The notes: generated by a model not told the origin, from the letters alone. DNA of 64,000 bases from Nocardia tengchongensis (GCF_018362975.1 NZ_CP074371.1:5084001-5148000), one strand, 5' to 3'. Positions 17,993-26,925 are shown, counted from the stretch's first letter. Made by a program: numbers and translations.

Positions 17993-19491
17993 GGATCGCG
18001 ATCGTCGGCGCGGGGGTGGCCGGGTTGTGCTCGGCCAAACTCCTGCGCGAATTCGGATACGACGTCACCGTTTTCGACCGGACACCGGATGTCGGCGGCG
18101 TATGGAGCCGGACGCGGCAGTATCCGGGCGTCACCACGCAGAACAACAAGGGCACCTACGCGTTCTCGGATTTCCCGATGCCCCGGGACTATCCGCAGTT
18201 CCCGACCGGTTCGCAGGTGCAGGCCTACCTGGCTGACTATGCCTCGCGGTTCGGCTTGGACGACTGCATCCGGCTCGATACCGAAGTGCTCACAGCCAAC
18301 CTGGACGAACTCGCCGGGAAATGGACCCTGATCGCCAGGGACGGGGCGACCGACGTGGTGTCCTCGTCGGAATTCGACCAGCTCATCGTCGCCAACGGCA
18401 TCTTCTGCGATCCGTTCGTCCCCGACTACCCGGGCCTCGACGACTTCCGCGCCGCGGGCGGGAGGGTCTGCGCGGCCTCGGAATTCAACGATCTCGCTGA
18501 CGCGGTGGGCAAGGACATCGTGGTTGTCGGCTATGGCAAATCAGCCTGCGATATCGCGGAGGCGCTGAGCGAGGTGGCCGGGTCGACGACCGTGGTCGCG
18601 CGCGAGGTCAGCTGGAAGATGCCGCGCCGGCTGGCGGGTTTCCTCACCTACAAATACATCCTGCTCACCCGCCTGAGCGAGGCGCTGTTCGAGCACGTCG
18701 ACCAGCGCGGCGCAGCCCGGTTCCTGACCGGGCCGGGACGGTTCGTGCGAACCGGGTTGCTGGGTGCGGTCGAGTGGATCACGCGGCGGCAGTTGATGCT
18801 CGATCGCCTCGGCCTGGTGCCGGAAGGCCGCTTCGAACGGATTGTCCGCCACGCGGTAAGCCTGGCCACCGAAGGGTTCTACGAGAAGATCCGCGACGGC
18901 GTCATCGACTTCCACCGCGGTGCGGTCATCACCGGGCTCTACGACAAGGACGGCCGACCGACCGTAGCGCTCTCGGACAGTACCGTGCGCGCGGCGGATG
19001 CGGTCGTCTGCGCCACCGGATTCAAGCAGGAGACGCCGTTCCTCACTGAGGACATCCGGCATCGGGTGACCGACGCCGACGGCAACTTCCTGCTCTACCG
19101 CCAGATCCTGCCCTTGGACGTGCCCCGCCTGTTCTTCGTGGGCTACGGTTCCTCGCTGCTGAGCCCGCTCAGCGTCGAAGCGGCGGTGCTGTGGGTGATC
19201 AGCTATCTCGGTGACGGCACCGTGCTGCCCGATCCCGAGGACCGCCGGGCATTCACCGAACGCCGACTGGCCTGGATGATCGAGCGGACCGAAGGCAAAC
19301 AGGCCAACGGCACGAACATCATCCCGTTCTCGGTGCGGCACATCGACGAGGTGCTCGACGAGGTGGGCATCAATATCGGGCCCGCGGCCCGCCTGCGTCA
19401 ATGGTTGCTGCCCGTCGACCCGAGAGCCTACCGTTCGGCGGTGCGCAAACTGCACCGCCGACTGAGCGAAACCAGCAGACGCAGAAGATGA
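17989..19491 (+). CDS. Flavin-containing monooxygenase
   Basis: A 500-residue class-B flavoprotein monooxygenase. The FAD motif [13 protein letters not shown] is at residue 7, a [15 protein letters not shown] region follows, the NADPH motif [16 protein letters not shown] lies near residue 180, and [11 protein letters not shown] is near residue 345. It resembles FMO and Baeyer-Villiger-like oxidases in actinobacteria; a precise FxGxxxHxxxY box is not seen, the nearest being [18 protein letters not shown] 17989 overlaps the aldolase stop by 4 bp, so it is the last gene of the operon. It could act early, for example oxygenating a side chain or nitrogen before ring attack; the substrate is unknown. 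Confidence 0.85.
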   Translation: MRIAIVGAGVAGLCSAKLLREFGYDVTVFDRTPDVGGVWSRTRQYPGVTTQNNKGTYAFSDFPMPRDYPQFPTGSQVQAYLADYASRFGLDDCIRLDTEVLTANLDELAGKWTLIARDGATDVVSSSEFDQLIVANGIFCDPFVPDYPGLDDFRAAGGRVCAASEFNDLADAVGKDIVVVGYGKSACDIAEALSEVAGSTTVVAREVSWKMPRRLAGFLTYKYILLTRLSEALFEHVDQRGAARFLTGPGRFVRTGLLGAVEWITRRQLMLDRLGLVPEGRFERIVRHAVSLATEGFYEKIRDGVIDFHRGAVITGLYDKDGRPTVALSDSTVRAADAVVCATGFKQETPFLTEDIRHRVTDADGNFLLYRQILPLDVPRLFFVGYGSSLLSPLSVEAAVLWVISYLGDGTVLPDPEDRRAFTERRLAWMIERTEGKQANGTNIIPFSVRHIDEVLDEVGINIGPAARLRQWLLPVDPRAYRSAVRKLHRRLSETSRRRR

Positions 19492-19929
19492 TTCGCCTCG
19501 TCATGTGGTCGCCCGCACCCACGCAGCCTGCATGTGGCGATCTTCCAACGAGTCGCCGGCCAGATGTAGGCCCGTGGGACCGGTAAGGGCTCGTATTCAA
19601 ACGGTCTGCATTCCCCGTTGTTCCACAAGGTATTTCGTGATGTCTGTTCGACCACCGCAACCGCGCCGAGGGTTTCCGCTGCCTGGAAATGGCCCCAATC
19701 CACCGAAGACGGATTGGGGCCATTCCCTACGCTGCTTCGGCTTCCCGCCACCACTGGCACCCTGCACACGTGGCGTGCCTGCCGGAATGCGTGGTATGAG
19801 GTGTGGGGCTCCTTGATACATCTCGCGAATCCTGTTGTGCCGCCAGATGTTATCGGCGAGGGAGGGCAAGGCTACTTCGAGCTCGGGCAGACCCCTTTCC
19901 AGCCGCTCCTCGCGCGATGCCCGGCGATC
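19492..19929. other. Intergenic stretch after catabolic cluster 1
   Basis: About 440 bp with mixed, lower-quality reading frames. It contains the hairpin at 19688-19724. A minus-strand frame around 19800-19920 (LPELEVALPSLADNIWRHN) looks weakly protein-like but has no start, ribosome site or recognisable family. No gene is called. Confidence 0.4.
19688..19724. terminator. Strong hairpin downstream of catabolic operon 1
   Basis: Perfect 14-bp arms AATGGCCCCAATCC and GGATTGGGGCCATT around a 9-nt loop. It lies about 200 bp after the monooxygenase stop, so it is a plausible transcription terminator for the operon. It has no downstream T-run, which is usual in actinobacteria. Confidence 0.6.
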
Positions 19930-20050
19930 GGCAAGCCATGAGAGAGCCACACCAATGTGGCAGGTGGGCAGCCGATTTGGGAGCTTCTCGCCGGGCACCT
20001 AGACCAGATCCTGGCCGGGATCAGGTCCTAGCACCAGTCTCAAGTAGCCG
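19930..20050. repeat. Repeat family R1, modules M1-M2 (left side of a filled site)
   Basis: The segment matches 58086-58207 along its length: GGCAAGCCATGAGAGAGCC (M1), then GGGCACCT..CAGATCCTGGCCGGGATC and CACCAGTCTC..TAGCCG (M2). At the 58-kb copy M2 runs straight into module M3 (GCATACCGCGCTGACC). Here M2 is followed instead by the ADP-ribosylglycohydrolase gene, and M3 appears only after that gene, at 21051. Confidence 0.65.
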
Positions 20051-20115
20051 ATTATGCTGTGTTTACCGAAGATCGATTCTGCGGTGAGGATCGTGGTTCC
20101 TGCCAGACTGGTCGG

Positions 20116-21003
20116 ATGAGCTTTGATGGCCGATCACTGGCGCTGATGTCGCTGCGGGGCCTGGCGGTGGGGGACGCGTTCGGGTCGTGTTTCGACGATC
20201 CGATCAACTATGGCGCGCTTGGGGAGCGGAGAGTGCTGCCCGGTCCGTGGTTGTGGACCGACGACACTCAGATGGCGTGTTCGATCTTCGCAGTCCTGAG
20301 TGAACACGGCCGAATCGGTCAGGACGCGTTGGCCCAATCGTTCGCCGAGCACTACGACATCTATCGCCGATACGGCCCCGGAACGAGTCGGATCCTGCGG
20401 CTGATCCGCCAAAAGGGTTATCACTGGCGCGAACTCGCCCAACAAGCGCGCGAGGGCCGCGGGTCCTGGGGAAATGGTGCCGCGATGCGGGTAGCGCCGC
20501 TGGGCGCGTGGTTCGCCGACGACATCGATCGGGTTGTCATTGAGGCCACGGCTTCGGCGGAGGTCACCCATGCCCACCCCGATGCCGTGGCCGGGGCAGT
20601 CGCGGTGGCAATTGCTGCCGCCTTATCCGCGGCGAAACCGCAACTACATGGTGCCGAACTCCTCGATATGGTCGCCGCTCAGATGCCCGACGGGCCGGTG
20701 CGAGACAAGCTCAGGCATGCGGAGTCCCTCGACGATTCTGGCACTGCCGCTGTGGAATTGGGCGTCGGCCACGACACCTCTGCGCTCGATACCGTGCCCT
20801 TCAGCCTCTGGGTCGTCGCCCACCACGGGCATGATTTCGCCGACGCATGCTGGACGGCCGTTGCCGCCGGCGGTGATATCGATACCACCTGCGCGATCAT
20901 CGGCGGGATCCTCGGTGCCCGCGCAACCTCCGATGCCATACCGCTCGACTGGCTCGAACGTTGCGAACCGCTACCTGAATGGGCGATCACGCTCACAAGA
21001 TGA
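20116..21003 (+). CDS. ADP-ribosylglycohydrolase family protein
   Basis: A 295-residue ADP-ribosyl-acceptor hydrolase-type protein, expected to remove ADP-ribose from proteins or nucleic acids. Metal-binding motifs are present: GLAVGDAFGS near the N-terminus, WTDDTQMA (two Mg ligands, about residue 49), GRGSWGNGAAMRVAPLG in the middle, THAHPDAVAGA, and the C-terminal GGDIDTTCAIIGGILGA with both Asp ligands. ATG 20116 starts the conserved part. It stands alone, bracketed by repeat modules at 19930-20050 and 21051-21086. Such enzymes can neutralise ADP-ribosylating toxins; an antitoxin role is only a suggestion. Confidence 0.9.
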   Translation: MSFDGRSLALMSLRGLAVGDAFGSCFDDPINYGALGERRVLPGPWLWTDDTQMACSIFAVLSEHGRIGQDALAQSFAEHYDIYRRYGPGTSRILRLIRQKGYHWRELAQQAREGRGSWGNGAAMRVAPLGAWFADDIDRVVIEATASAEVTHAHPDAVAGAVAVAIAAALSAAKPQLHGAELLDMVAAQMPDGPVRDKLRHAESLDDSGTAAVELGVGHDTSALDTVPFSLWVVAHHGHDFADACWTAVAAGGDIDTTCAIIGGILGARATSDAIPLDWLERCEPLPEWAITLTR

Positions 21004-21050
21004 TCCAGGTGCGGACCCTGCTCTTCCGCAGACGGCCGAACGCACTACTT

Positions 21051-21170
21051 TGCCGCATACCGCGCTGACCGAACCGGCCAGCGCGAGGCACCATCGGTGA
21101 GATCGACGGCGGCCCAGCGACATCCGCTATTGGCCGGGATCCGATCCTGACACCAGTCTCTAACGAGCCG
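21051..21170. repeat. Repeat family R1, module M3 followed by a new M2
   Basis: TGCCGCATACCGCGCTGACC begins module M3 at 21051, with an imperfect stem GCGCTGACC/GGCCAGCGC. After 45 unrelated bases, M2 recurs at 21131-21170 (TGGCCGGGATCCGATCCTGA, CACCAGTCTC, ending GAGCCG). The next gene follows M2 directly, and the next M3 is at 21847. The order M2-gene-M3 is thus repeated twice in a row. Confidence 0.65.
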
Positions 21171-21273
21171 AATGGCGTGCGCAGGCTGACGCACGCGCCT
21201 TGTCAGATACGTCGATCCGGCTATGGCCGGTTCGGGATCTGTTCTTGTCGTTCCCGGTCGTTACGGTTGGCCT

Positions 21274-21798
21274 GTGTCGACACTGCTGACCGAGATCCGG
21301 GACCATCTACAGGTCGCCGAATTCTTACGATGGCCTGGAGATTTCGATCTCGACCGGACCGAGCACGTCGAAGAAGTACATCTCGCCTCAGGTGCACGGT
21401 TGGAAGCGATCGCCGGCGACGCTGGCGGTGGAACATTCTTCTTCTGCGGCGAGGGAGGTGATGAGCGGCCGATTCTGTACGCCGACTCGGAAGGACAGGC
21501 TGGGCTTGTCGCGGTGGGTCTGCGTGAGCTATTGCAGTTGCTGCTTGTAGTGCCCTGGTGGCGTGACTGTCGGTCCTTCTCTGTGGAGGAGAGTCGCGAA
21601 TCGGCGGAAGAATTCCTGGAAGACATCCCTGACCTGCTGGATGAGCGGGACCAGGCTGCAGTGGTGTTCGGGCTTTCGCTGCCGACAGAATCCGAAGTGC
21701 TGGAACGACTCCGAGGACGCACAGCTCAGGCTGGACAGGACCAAACGCTGATCTTCACGGCAGAAGGAACGGCTTACGAGCCGCTGTTCAACGTCTGA
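21274..21798 (+). CDS. Immunity-like protein (SUKH/SMI1-like), uncharacterised
   Basis: An acidic protein of about 174 residues. The stretch GGTFFFCGEGGDERPILYADSEGQAGLVA resembles the SMI1/KNR4 (SUKH) immunity proteins found with polymorphic toxins (the motif GGTFFFCG, then RPILYAD, is the recognisable part). The C-terminal half is helical and rich in Glu and Leu (SAEEFLEDIPDLLDERDQ). Start GTG 21274 is tentative; a longer frame from 21223 exists but has no ribosome site. No toxin gene is adjacent. It lies between repeat modules M2 (21131-21170) and M3 (21847), parallel to the preceding gene. Function inferred only from resemblance. Confidence 0.7.
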   Translation: MSTLLTEIRDHLQVAEFLRWPGDFDLDRTEHVEEVHLASGARLEAIAGDAGGGTFFFCGEGGDERPILYADSEGQAGLVAVGLRELLQLLLVVPWWRDCRSFSVEESRESAEEFLEDIPDLLDERDQAAVVFGLSLPTESEVLERLRGRTAQAGQDQTLIFTAEGTAYEPLFNV

Positions 21799-21846
21799 TT
21801 GCGTGACCAGTTCCTGAAGCACCTGCGCTGCAGGAACGTACTCAAC

Positions 21847-21917
21847 TGCCGCATACCGCGCTGACCGAACCGGCCAGCGCGACCCTTCTGACTGCATGTG
21901 GGGCTGTCGTTTTGGGT
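21847..21917. repeat. Repeat family R1, module M3 (right side of a filled site)
   Basis: TGCCGCATACCGCGCTGACC followed by a stem-forming GAACCGGCCAGCGC and TTCTGACTGCATGTGGGG; near identical to 58206-58273. It lies 48 bp after the immunity-like gene. The following 140 bp to the SDR gene hold nothing recognisable. Confidence 0.65.
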
Positions 21918-22056
21918 ACACCACAGCACCGCACTCAGACATGCGCCGAAAGTGTGACTCGCAGTGGTAGATGGCGGTGTTGTCGCACCCTTAGGTGGCG
22001 CCGGCGCTCGGAACCTGGTGCGGCGCAGAACGTCCGCTAGCCGATGGGCGGGTTAC

Positions 22057-22797
22057 TCAGCTCTGCCGAGTCGGTCGAATGGTCAGGTCGCCGATTTCGA
22101 CGTCGTCGGGTTGGTCGATCGCGAATGCGATTGCCCGAGCCACCGCGGTGGGGTCGATACCGAGATCGGCCATGTTCTGCCTGGCCTGCTCGCGCACGGC
22201 TGGATCGTCGACCGCGTTGTCGATGAGCTCGGTGCGCACATAGCCGGGGGAGATCGACGTCGTGCGCAGAACTCCGTCGGTGCTCTCCTGGCGCAAGCCC
22301 TCCAGGAGGGTGCGGACCGCGTTCTTGGTCCCGGCGTAGACCGCCTGTGTGGGAACAATCTTCAGGCCGGAGGTCGAGACCACGGTGACGAGGTGGCCGC
22401 TGCCCTGGCGGTGGAACACCGGCAGGGCAGCGGCGATTCCGTGCAGGATCCCTTTGACGTTCACCTCGACCATCGCCGCCCATCCCGCGACGTCCAGGTC
22501 GGCAACGGGGCCGATCCTGCTGATCCCGGCGTTGTTCACCAGAACGTCCAGCCGCCCGAAGCGTTCGATGGCGAGGGTGACGAGTGACTGGAGGTCGGCG
22601 GGATCGGTGACGTCCACCCGTGTGGCGGCTGCCGCGCCGCCGGCGGCCTCGATCTCGGCAACCAGACAGTCCAGCCTGTCGATGCGGCGGGCGCCGAGGG
22701 CGACGGTGGCGCCGAGTGAGGCGAGATGACGAGCTGTCGCTTCACCGATTCCGCTGCTGGCGCCGGTGATGGCGACGACCTTGCCGTGGATGGCCAT
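22057..22797 (-). CDS. Short-chain dehydrogenase/reductase
   Basis: A 246-residue classical SDR with the cofactor motif TGASSGIGEATA, NNAG at about residue 88, the catalytic Ser (VSTSGLK), Tyr and Lys (YAGTKNAV), and SPGYVRTEL. An ARR after the second strand suggests NADP preference. GGAGGATCCTC precedes ATG 22797. It is divergent from the TetR gene, with two 12-bp operator-like palindromes in the gap, so it is probably TetR-repressed and induced by its substrate or a related small molecule. Confidence 0.93.
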   Translation of the reverse strand: MAIHGKVVAITGASSGIGEATARHLASLGATVALGARRIDRLDCLVAEIEAAGGAAAATRVDVTDPADLQSLVTLAIERFGRLDVLVNNAGISRIGPVADLDVAGWAAMVEVNVKGILHGIAAALPVFHRQGSGHLVTVVSTSGLKIVPTQAVYAGTKNAVRTLLEGLRQESTDGVLRTTSISPGYVRTELIDNAVDDPAVREQARQNMADLGIDPTAVARAIAFAIDQPDDVEIGDLTIRPTRQS

Positions 22798-22817
22798 GAG
22801 GATCCTCCATCTAAAGT

Positions 22818-22862
22818 GGACATATGTCCGATTACATCGACGACTCTAGCGGACACATGTCC
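22818..22862. promoter_or_regulatory. Paired TetR operators between SDR and TetR genes
   Basis: GGACATATGTCC (22818-22829, perfect) and GGACACATGTCC (22851-22862, one mismatch pair) have centres 33 bp apart, three helical turns. Each contains an in-frame ATG of the TetR gene. The arrangement fits two repressor dimers on the same face of DNA controlling both genes. Confidence 0.7.
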
Positions 22863-23426
22863 GCTTCTGCTGAGCGCGGCGGAACACGACGTGTGGACGC
22901 ACAACGCAACCGCGAACGGATCCTTCAGGTGGCCCGCGAACTCGTGCGCGGGCCGGGTGAGCTGAAGCTCAACGCCGTCGCGAAAGCCTGCGGTATCGGG
23001 CAGGGCACGCTGTATCGGCACTTTCCGACCCGCGAGGACCTCCTCGCCGAGGTGTACCGCCGCGAGATGGACGAGCTGGTCGCCGCAGCTCCACACCTGC
23101 TGGCGACCCATGGGCCGCTGGATGCGTTGGCGGCGTGGTTCGACCGCGTGGCTGCCTACGCCCGGGTCAAGCGCGACGTATTCGCTGCCGTCGAGGCCGC
23201 GACGTGGCGCGACCTCGCCGCCCACGGCCTCGGTCCCATCGGTGAGGCCGTGGAACTACTGCTGGCCGCCGGCCGCTCGGCCGGCGATGTCCGCGCCGAC
23301 GCCGAAGCCCGCGACGTCATCGTGCTCATCGGCTGGCTGTCGCGGCTGGACGACGCCGAACTCGACGCGCGCGGACCACGATTGCTGTCGATCCTCATCG
23401 ACGGTCTCCGCGCAAACCGACCCTGA
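22824..23426 (+). CDS. TetR-family transcriptional regulator
   Basis: A 200-residue TetR protein. The helix-turn-helix is at residues 25-72 (RNRERILQVARELV, AVAKACGIGQGTLYRHFPTREDLL); the rest is an all-helical ligand/dimer domain. The start is ambiguous: ATG 22824 and ATG 22857 each lie inside one of the two operators. A repressor bound there would also block its own translation start region. Either choice keeps the whole domain. Divergent from the SDR, its likely target. Confidence 0.9.
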   Translation: MSDYIDDSSGHMSASAERGGTRRVDAQRNRERILQVARELVRGPGELKLNAVAKACGIGQGTLYRHFPTREDLLAEVYRREMDELVAAAPHLLATHGPLDALAAWFDRVAAYARVKRDVFAAVEAATWRDLAAHGLGPIGEAVELLLAAGRSAGDVRADAEARDVIVLIGWLSRLDDAELDARGPRLLSILIDGLRANRP

Positions 23427-23472
23427 GACGATCACCGTGAGCGCGGCAGTCGTGGGTACGAACATCCCATAA

Positions 23473-23519
23473 TGCCGCATACCGGGGTCCCGGTAGTAAT
23501 CGCCGAAAATCCCACGAAG
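23473..23519. repeat. Dispersed repeat family R2, copy 2
   Basis: It begins TGCCGCATACCGGGGTCCCG and continues GTAGTAATCGCCGAAAATCC. The first 11 bases equal the start of R1 module M3. It aligns over about 45 bp, in reverse orientation, with 59626-59669, and over 35 bp with 1091-1127. Confidence 0.55.
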
Positions 23520-24270
23520 TTCGGGATGTTCCCTGGTAGAGGGTGATTCGCCGGTTCCGGGTGCGGGGTGAGGTGGTTGGTGCTTGGCTTGGCTGCCGAT
23601 GAGGTTGGTCGGTGTGCCGGAGGGCTGGATTCGTGGCAACGCGGGTATTCGCGGACGAGGAGTTGCAGCGACTTCGGAAGTTCCCGGAGATCAGCCGCGC
23701 CGCCGCGCCGCGATCAGCCGACGATCCTCGTCGTCGAGATGGAAGTACCGCTCCAGCTCCACCCGCGACAGCACCCCGAACCGGCCTACGCCGACGCGCC
23801 CTCATCACGCACAGCCCGACATGAAACCAGCAGCAGCCCAACGGCACTGCCGATTTCACCCAACTGCTGTCAGAACAACCCGGGCGCCCCGTAGAACGCT
23901 AAGCGTTACTTCTCGCACGGCTATCCCTCTCGGGCCGATACCCCGCCGGTTGCGTCGTTCGCAGCAGAACCTCGAATCCGCACAGAATTCGGCGAGTTCC
24001 ACGGGAAACCACCCCACTTACGCCCGGCCGACTTCGGCGATCTTGGCGAGGATCGCTTCGTAGTTGTAGTGCGTTGTGTTGCCCATCAGCATGATTCGGC
24101 CCGTGAGGTCCGGACGGCCGAAGAGTCACGGTAAGACCGGCTACCGCAGATAATTTCCCGAGTCGGTACCGCCCATCCGCCGACAGCGGCGTAACCGTGG
24201 TCGTTGCGAGCGTCTGTTGAATTGGTCCACGCCGGGAAGCCTGAGTCGACAGGGCATGCCACTGGGCGAA

Positions 24271-24301
24271 GGCCCGACCGGCTACTAACCCCGGTCGGGC
24301 C
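24271..24301. terminator. Hairpin downstream of the NarL-type regulator
   Basis: Arms GGCCCGACCGG and CCGGTCGGGCC with a 9-nt loop, on the 3' side of the minus-strand regulator at 24415. A plausible terminator. Confidence 0.5.
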
Positions 24302-24360
24302 CAAACACATCGAGGCGCCACTGCACTGTGGTTCTGGCCACAGCCAATCCAGCGGAATAA

Positions 24361-24412
24361 CCGCTGGTCAAGCCATTGTCGTTGTTTTTCGCGCGATTAC
24401 TACCGGAACCCC
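24361..24412. repeat. Dispersed repeat R2-related copy 3
   Basis: CCGCTGGTCAAGCCATTGTC and GATTACTACCGGAACCCC match 58541-58592 closely, and the second half matches the reverse complement of copy 2. Confidence 0.55.
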
Positions 24413-24414
24413 AA

Positions 24415-25116
24415 CTAGTTCGTGCCGTGGGTGCTCGGGGCGGGCGCGCGGAGCTGCTCGGTGTGGGCGGCGAGCAGCCCGCGGTCGTCGAGCCCGAATT
24501 TGCGCATCAACCGCGTGACGTAGCCGTGGACGGTGGCCCCGGTCAACACCAGCCGCTTGGCGATCTGCTGGTCGGTCAACCCGTCGGCGAGCAGCAGCAT
24601 GACCGCCATCTCCGTCGTCGTCAACGCCGCGGCCGGCCGATGATCGCCACGGCCGCGTGCCTGGCGCATCAGCATCGGCGCGGTGTGCGATTCCAGACGT
24701 GACTGGCCCGCGGCGATGGCCTTGACCGCGTCGGCCAGGGCCAGCTCGCTGAGGTCCTTGAGGATGTATCCGGCCGCGCCGGCATCCACGGCGGCCAGCA
24801 TCGCCCCCGGCTCGATGTCCGCGGTCAGGATCAGAAACCGCGTAACCGCCCCGCCGGCCCGCAGGGTCCGGCAGATATCGAGGCCGTCACCATCGGGCAG
24901 GCGCGGGTCGATAACGGCCACATCGGGTTTCGTGCCCGCCACCAAGGTCAATGCCCGATCCAGGGTGTCGGCTTCACCGACCACCGACACGGCCGGGTCG
25001 ACCTCGAGCAGATCGGCGACAGCGGCGCGGACGCTGCGATCAGAGTCGATCAGCACCACACGCACCGGATGGCGCCGCGAGAGCGGCGGTCGGACGGGCG
25101 GGGATTGGGTGGTCAT
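24415..25116 (-). CDS. NarL/LuxR-family response regulator
   Basis: A 233-residue two-domain regulator. Receiver domain at residues 17-135: acidic pair DSD, phospho-acceptor Asp in VAVIDPRLPDGDG (about 71), Thr in LILTAD, Lys in ILKD. The LuxR helix-turn-helix at residues 160-220 reads LTTTEMAVMLLLADGLTDQQIAKRLV with a recognition helix ATVHGYVTRLMRKFGL. No histidine kinase is adjacent, so it is an orphan regulator. The architecture is like DosR/NarL; with the hibernation and PNPOx genes at 50-52 kb a dormancy role is possible but unsupported by linkage. Confidence 0.9.
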   Translation of the reverse strand: MTTQSPPVRPPLSRRHPVRVVLIDSDRSVRAAVADLLEVDPAVSVVGEADTLDRALTLVAGTKPDVAVIDPRLPDGDGLDICRTLRAGGAVTRFLILTADIEPGAMLAAVDAGAAGYILKDLSELALADAVKAIAAGQSRLESHTAPMLMRQARGRGDHRPAAALTTTEMAVMLLLADGLTDQQIAKRLVLTGATVHGYVTRLMRKFGLDDRGLLAAHTEQLRAPAPSTHGTN

Positions 25117-25722
25117 CGCTTCACGATGCGGCGACCACCCTGTAATGGCACGATGCTATCGACCCCCGGCAGCCGGGACTTTCGGCATCGAAAGGCCCAA
25201 CGCCACTGCGGACACCCCTAGCAGCCGGTGAGACCTGAAACCGAGCACAGGTGTTCGGAAAACGATGAGCTGACAAACGCCAGGCCAGCCTGAGCCGCCG
25301 CGCCAGGTGGCACCTCCGCCGGGGAGGCCCACAGTGCCCGGCCAGGGTCCTGGCGTCCTTCACGGTCAGGCCGAGATTACCGTCGATGCCGATCAGTTCG
25401 ACCGCACAAGAACTGCCCCTGCCACCAGGTCGCGCAACCATTCGGAAACACTGTCCGTCAAACGCTCCCGCCGCACTCGCGGCTGAGTAAGGTTTCGGCG
25501 AACACGGCTTCCGCGGGCCGCTCGCCCAAGCGGCCCGGTGCGCCCTCTGATCCTCATTGAGCCGGGGAGCTGAGGGACCGGGAGGCTCGGCGTCGACGAG
25601 GCAACACGCAACCGATCGTTCCGCCGTCTCGTCGGCACCGGGTTCCGGACCGATTCCGCGCCACCATATCTCACACCATTCGGTTCCGCACCCGGCTCCG
25701 TCCGGCAGCTCTTCACGTGCGA
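25117..25722. other. Interval without a supportable gene
   Basis: Several overlapping frames exist on the minus strand (for example RRNLTQPRVRRERL near 25490) that look like decayed coding sequence. None has a start with ribosome site, a stable reading frame or a recognised domain. Confidence 0.4.
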
Positions 25723-26518
25723 TCAGCAGGCCTGAATCTCGGTGTCGCGCAGCCCGTCCAGGCGCTCGCCGGTGTAGGACTTCAGCACCTTCACGAACGT
25801 CTCGTTGGCGAGGTCTCTGTGCACTGGGCATCGCCGCGCACCGCGTACATCAGGTACCGGTACGCCCACATGCTCACCTGCACGCTGTTGTCGGGTTCGA
25901 GAGTCGATCGGCGGTGGTCCACGCCAGATGTTTGGCCGCCACGCTGACGAACAGTTCGGCCACGATGCCGCGCCGGGTGGCGACCGGGCCACCGGAGCGG
26001 CCTTCCACGATGGCCAGCTCCACCTCGCAGTGCGGGCTGATCCCGGCGAGGTAGCCGCGGCAGCGGATCATCGGCCAGACCTCGGTCTCGGCGGGTGCGG
26101 TGTCGAGCACGTTGCACCAGCAGCCGTCGAATCGGCGGACGAATACCTCACCGACGAAACGCCCCAATCTGTCGATCAACATACGGTTCTCCTCAGCGAG
26201 CACCGCAGCGCGGTCGGGAAATCTGGTGCGCGCCATCGCTATCGCGGCCCGCAGCCCGGTCAAGGTCCAGGGATCGGGAAGGGCGCCGACAGCGGTGGCG
26301 TCCACGGTGAAGAACTCATCGAGCGCGGCGGCGTGGCCGGCACACCACACCCGGTAACCCGGGTTGTCGCAGTCGTGAGCGACGGTGTTGTCGCGCTCCT
26401 CACCGATCGCGCGCACCGTATGTCCGGCGATCTTCAACGCGTCCGAAGACCGCCGCGTACTCCGACCGAGCCGCCCGCTCGGCGAACTTTCCGACTTCTG
26501 TGCGCCCATCCCGATCAC
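25723..26518 (-). pseudogene. Decayed hypothetical gene with two frameshifts
   Basis: A single ancestral protein of about 260 residues can be followed across three frames: VWCAGHAAALDEFFTVDATAV and IRCRGYLAGISPHCEVELAIVEG in the first, EPDNSVQVSMWAYRYLMYAV in the second (break near 25930), and NETFVKVLKSYTGERLDGL ending in EIQAC in the third (break near 25830). Codon use stays GC3-rich through all three parts, so loss is recent or due to sequencing indels. The family is not recognised; no signal peptide or membrane segment. Confidence 0.6.
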
Positions 26519-26925
26519 CTCGCTTCGAGAACGGATCCCACCAGGAATGACACCGTAAAAGACGAAGCGCTCGAACCGGCGCGACTGACATCGAACGGTT
26601 GCAAGATCGGAAATCTAGCGACATATCAGCGACAAGGGGGCCACCGAACCGCCTAGCGAGCGCACCCCCAACGTCGAACCTCAGGACTGGCCGCCGACCG
26701 TTGTAGCCCCGTCCAGTTGACTCTCCGCAATCGCACAACTCGTGTTCGAAAACGATAGGGCGATCGGTCAACCGACCAACTGTGCCGCAGAGATGTCATC
26801 CCGTGCCGCGTCCTACGCGGGTGGTCGGGCTGTTCGGAAAACGATGGTGGGATCTCCAAGCCACAAGTGACGCATACGGTTTGCCCCCGCCTGCGCCTGC
26901 CTCTCGGTAGCCCGACCCTGAGGTT
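26519..26925. other. Interval without a supportable gene
   Basis: Moderate GC, stop-rich frames on both strands. GTTCGGAAAACGATG at 26832 recurs at 25256 and partly at 45508, a short repeated string of unknown meaning. Nothing else was recognised. Confidence 0.35.

Larger units (their letters stand above)
23427..24414. other. Gene-poor interval with repeats
   Basis: Nearly 1 kb without a supportable gene. It contains the R2 repeat copy at 23473, a hairpin at 24271-24301 and a second R2-related copy at 24361. The open frames here are short, overlap on both strands, and have no ribosome site or family match. It is probably eroded accessory DNA. Confidence 0.5.

Noticed and set aside
20051..21050. 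A classical integron cassette with attC
   Set aside because: No integron integrase, no GTTRRRY core, and the repeats lie on both sides of the gene, so the integron label does not fit even though a cassette-like arrangement is seen.
25256..25271. Short repeat GTTCGGAAAACGAT at 25256, 26832 and 45506
   Set aside because: Only about 14 bp, no consistent context; noted but too short to call an element.
25121..25831. A 236-codon minus-strand frame
   Set aside because: Arg/Pro/Cys-rich, no start signal, no family, and it overlaps a better-supported decayed gene.
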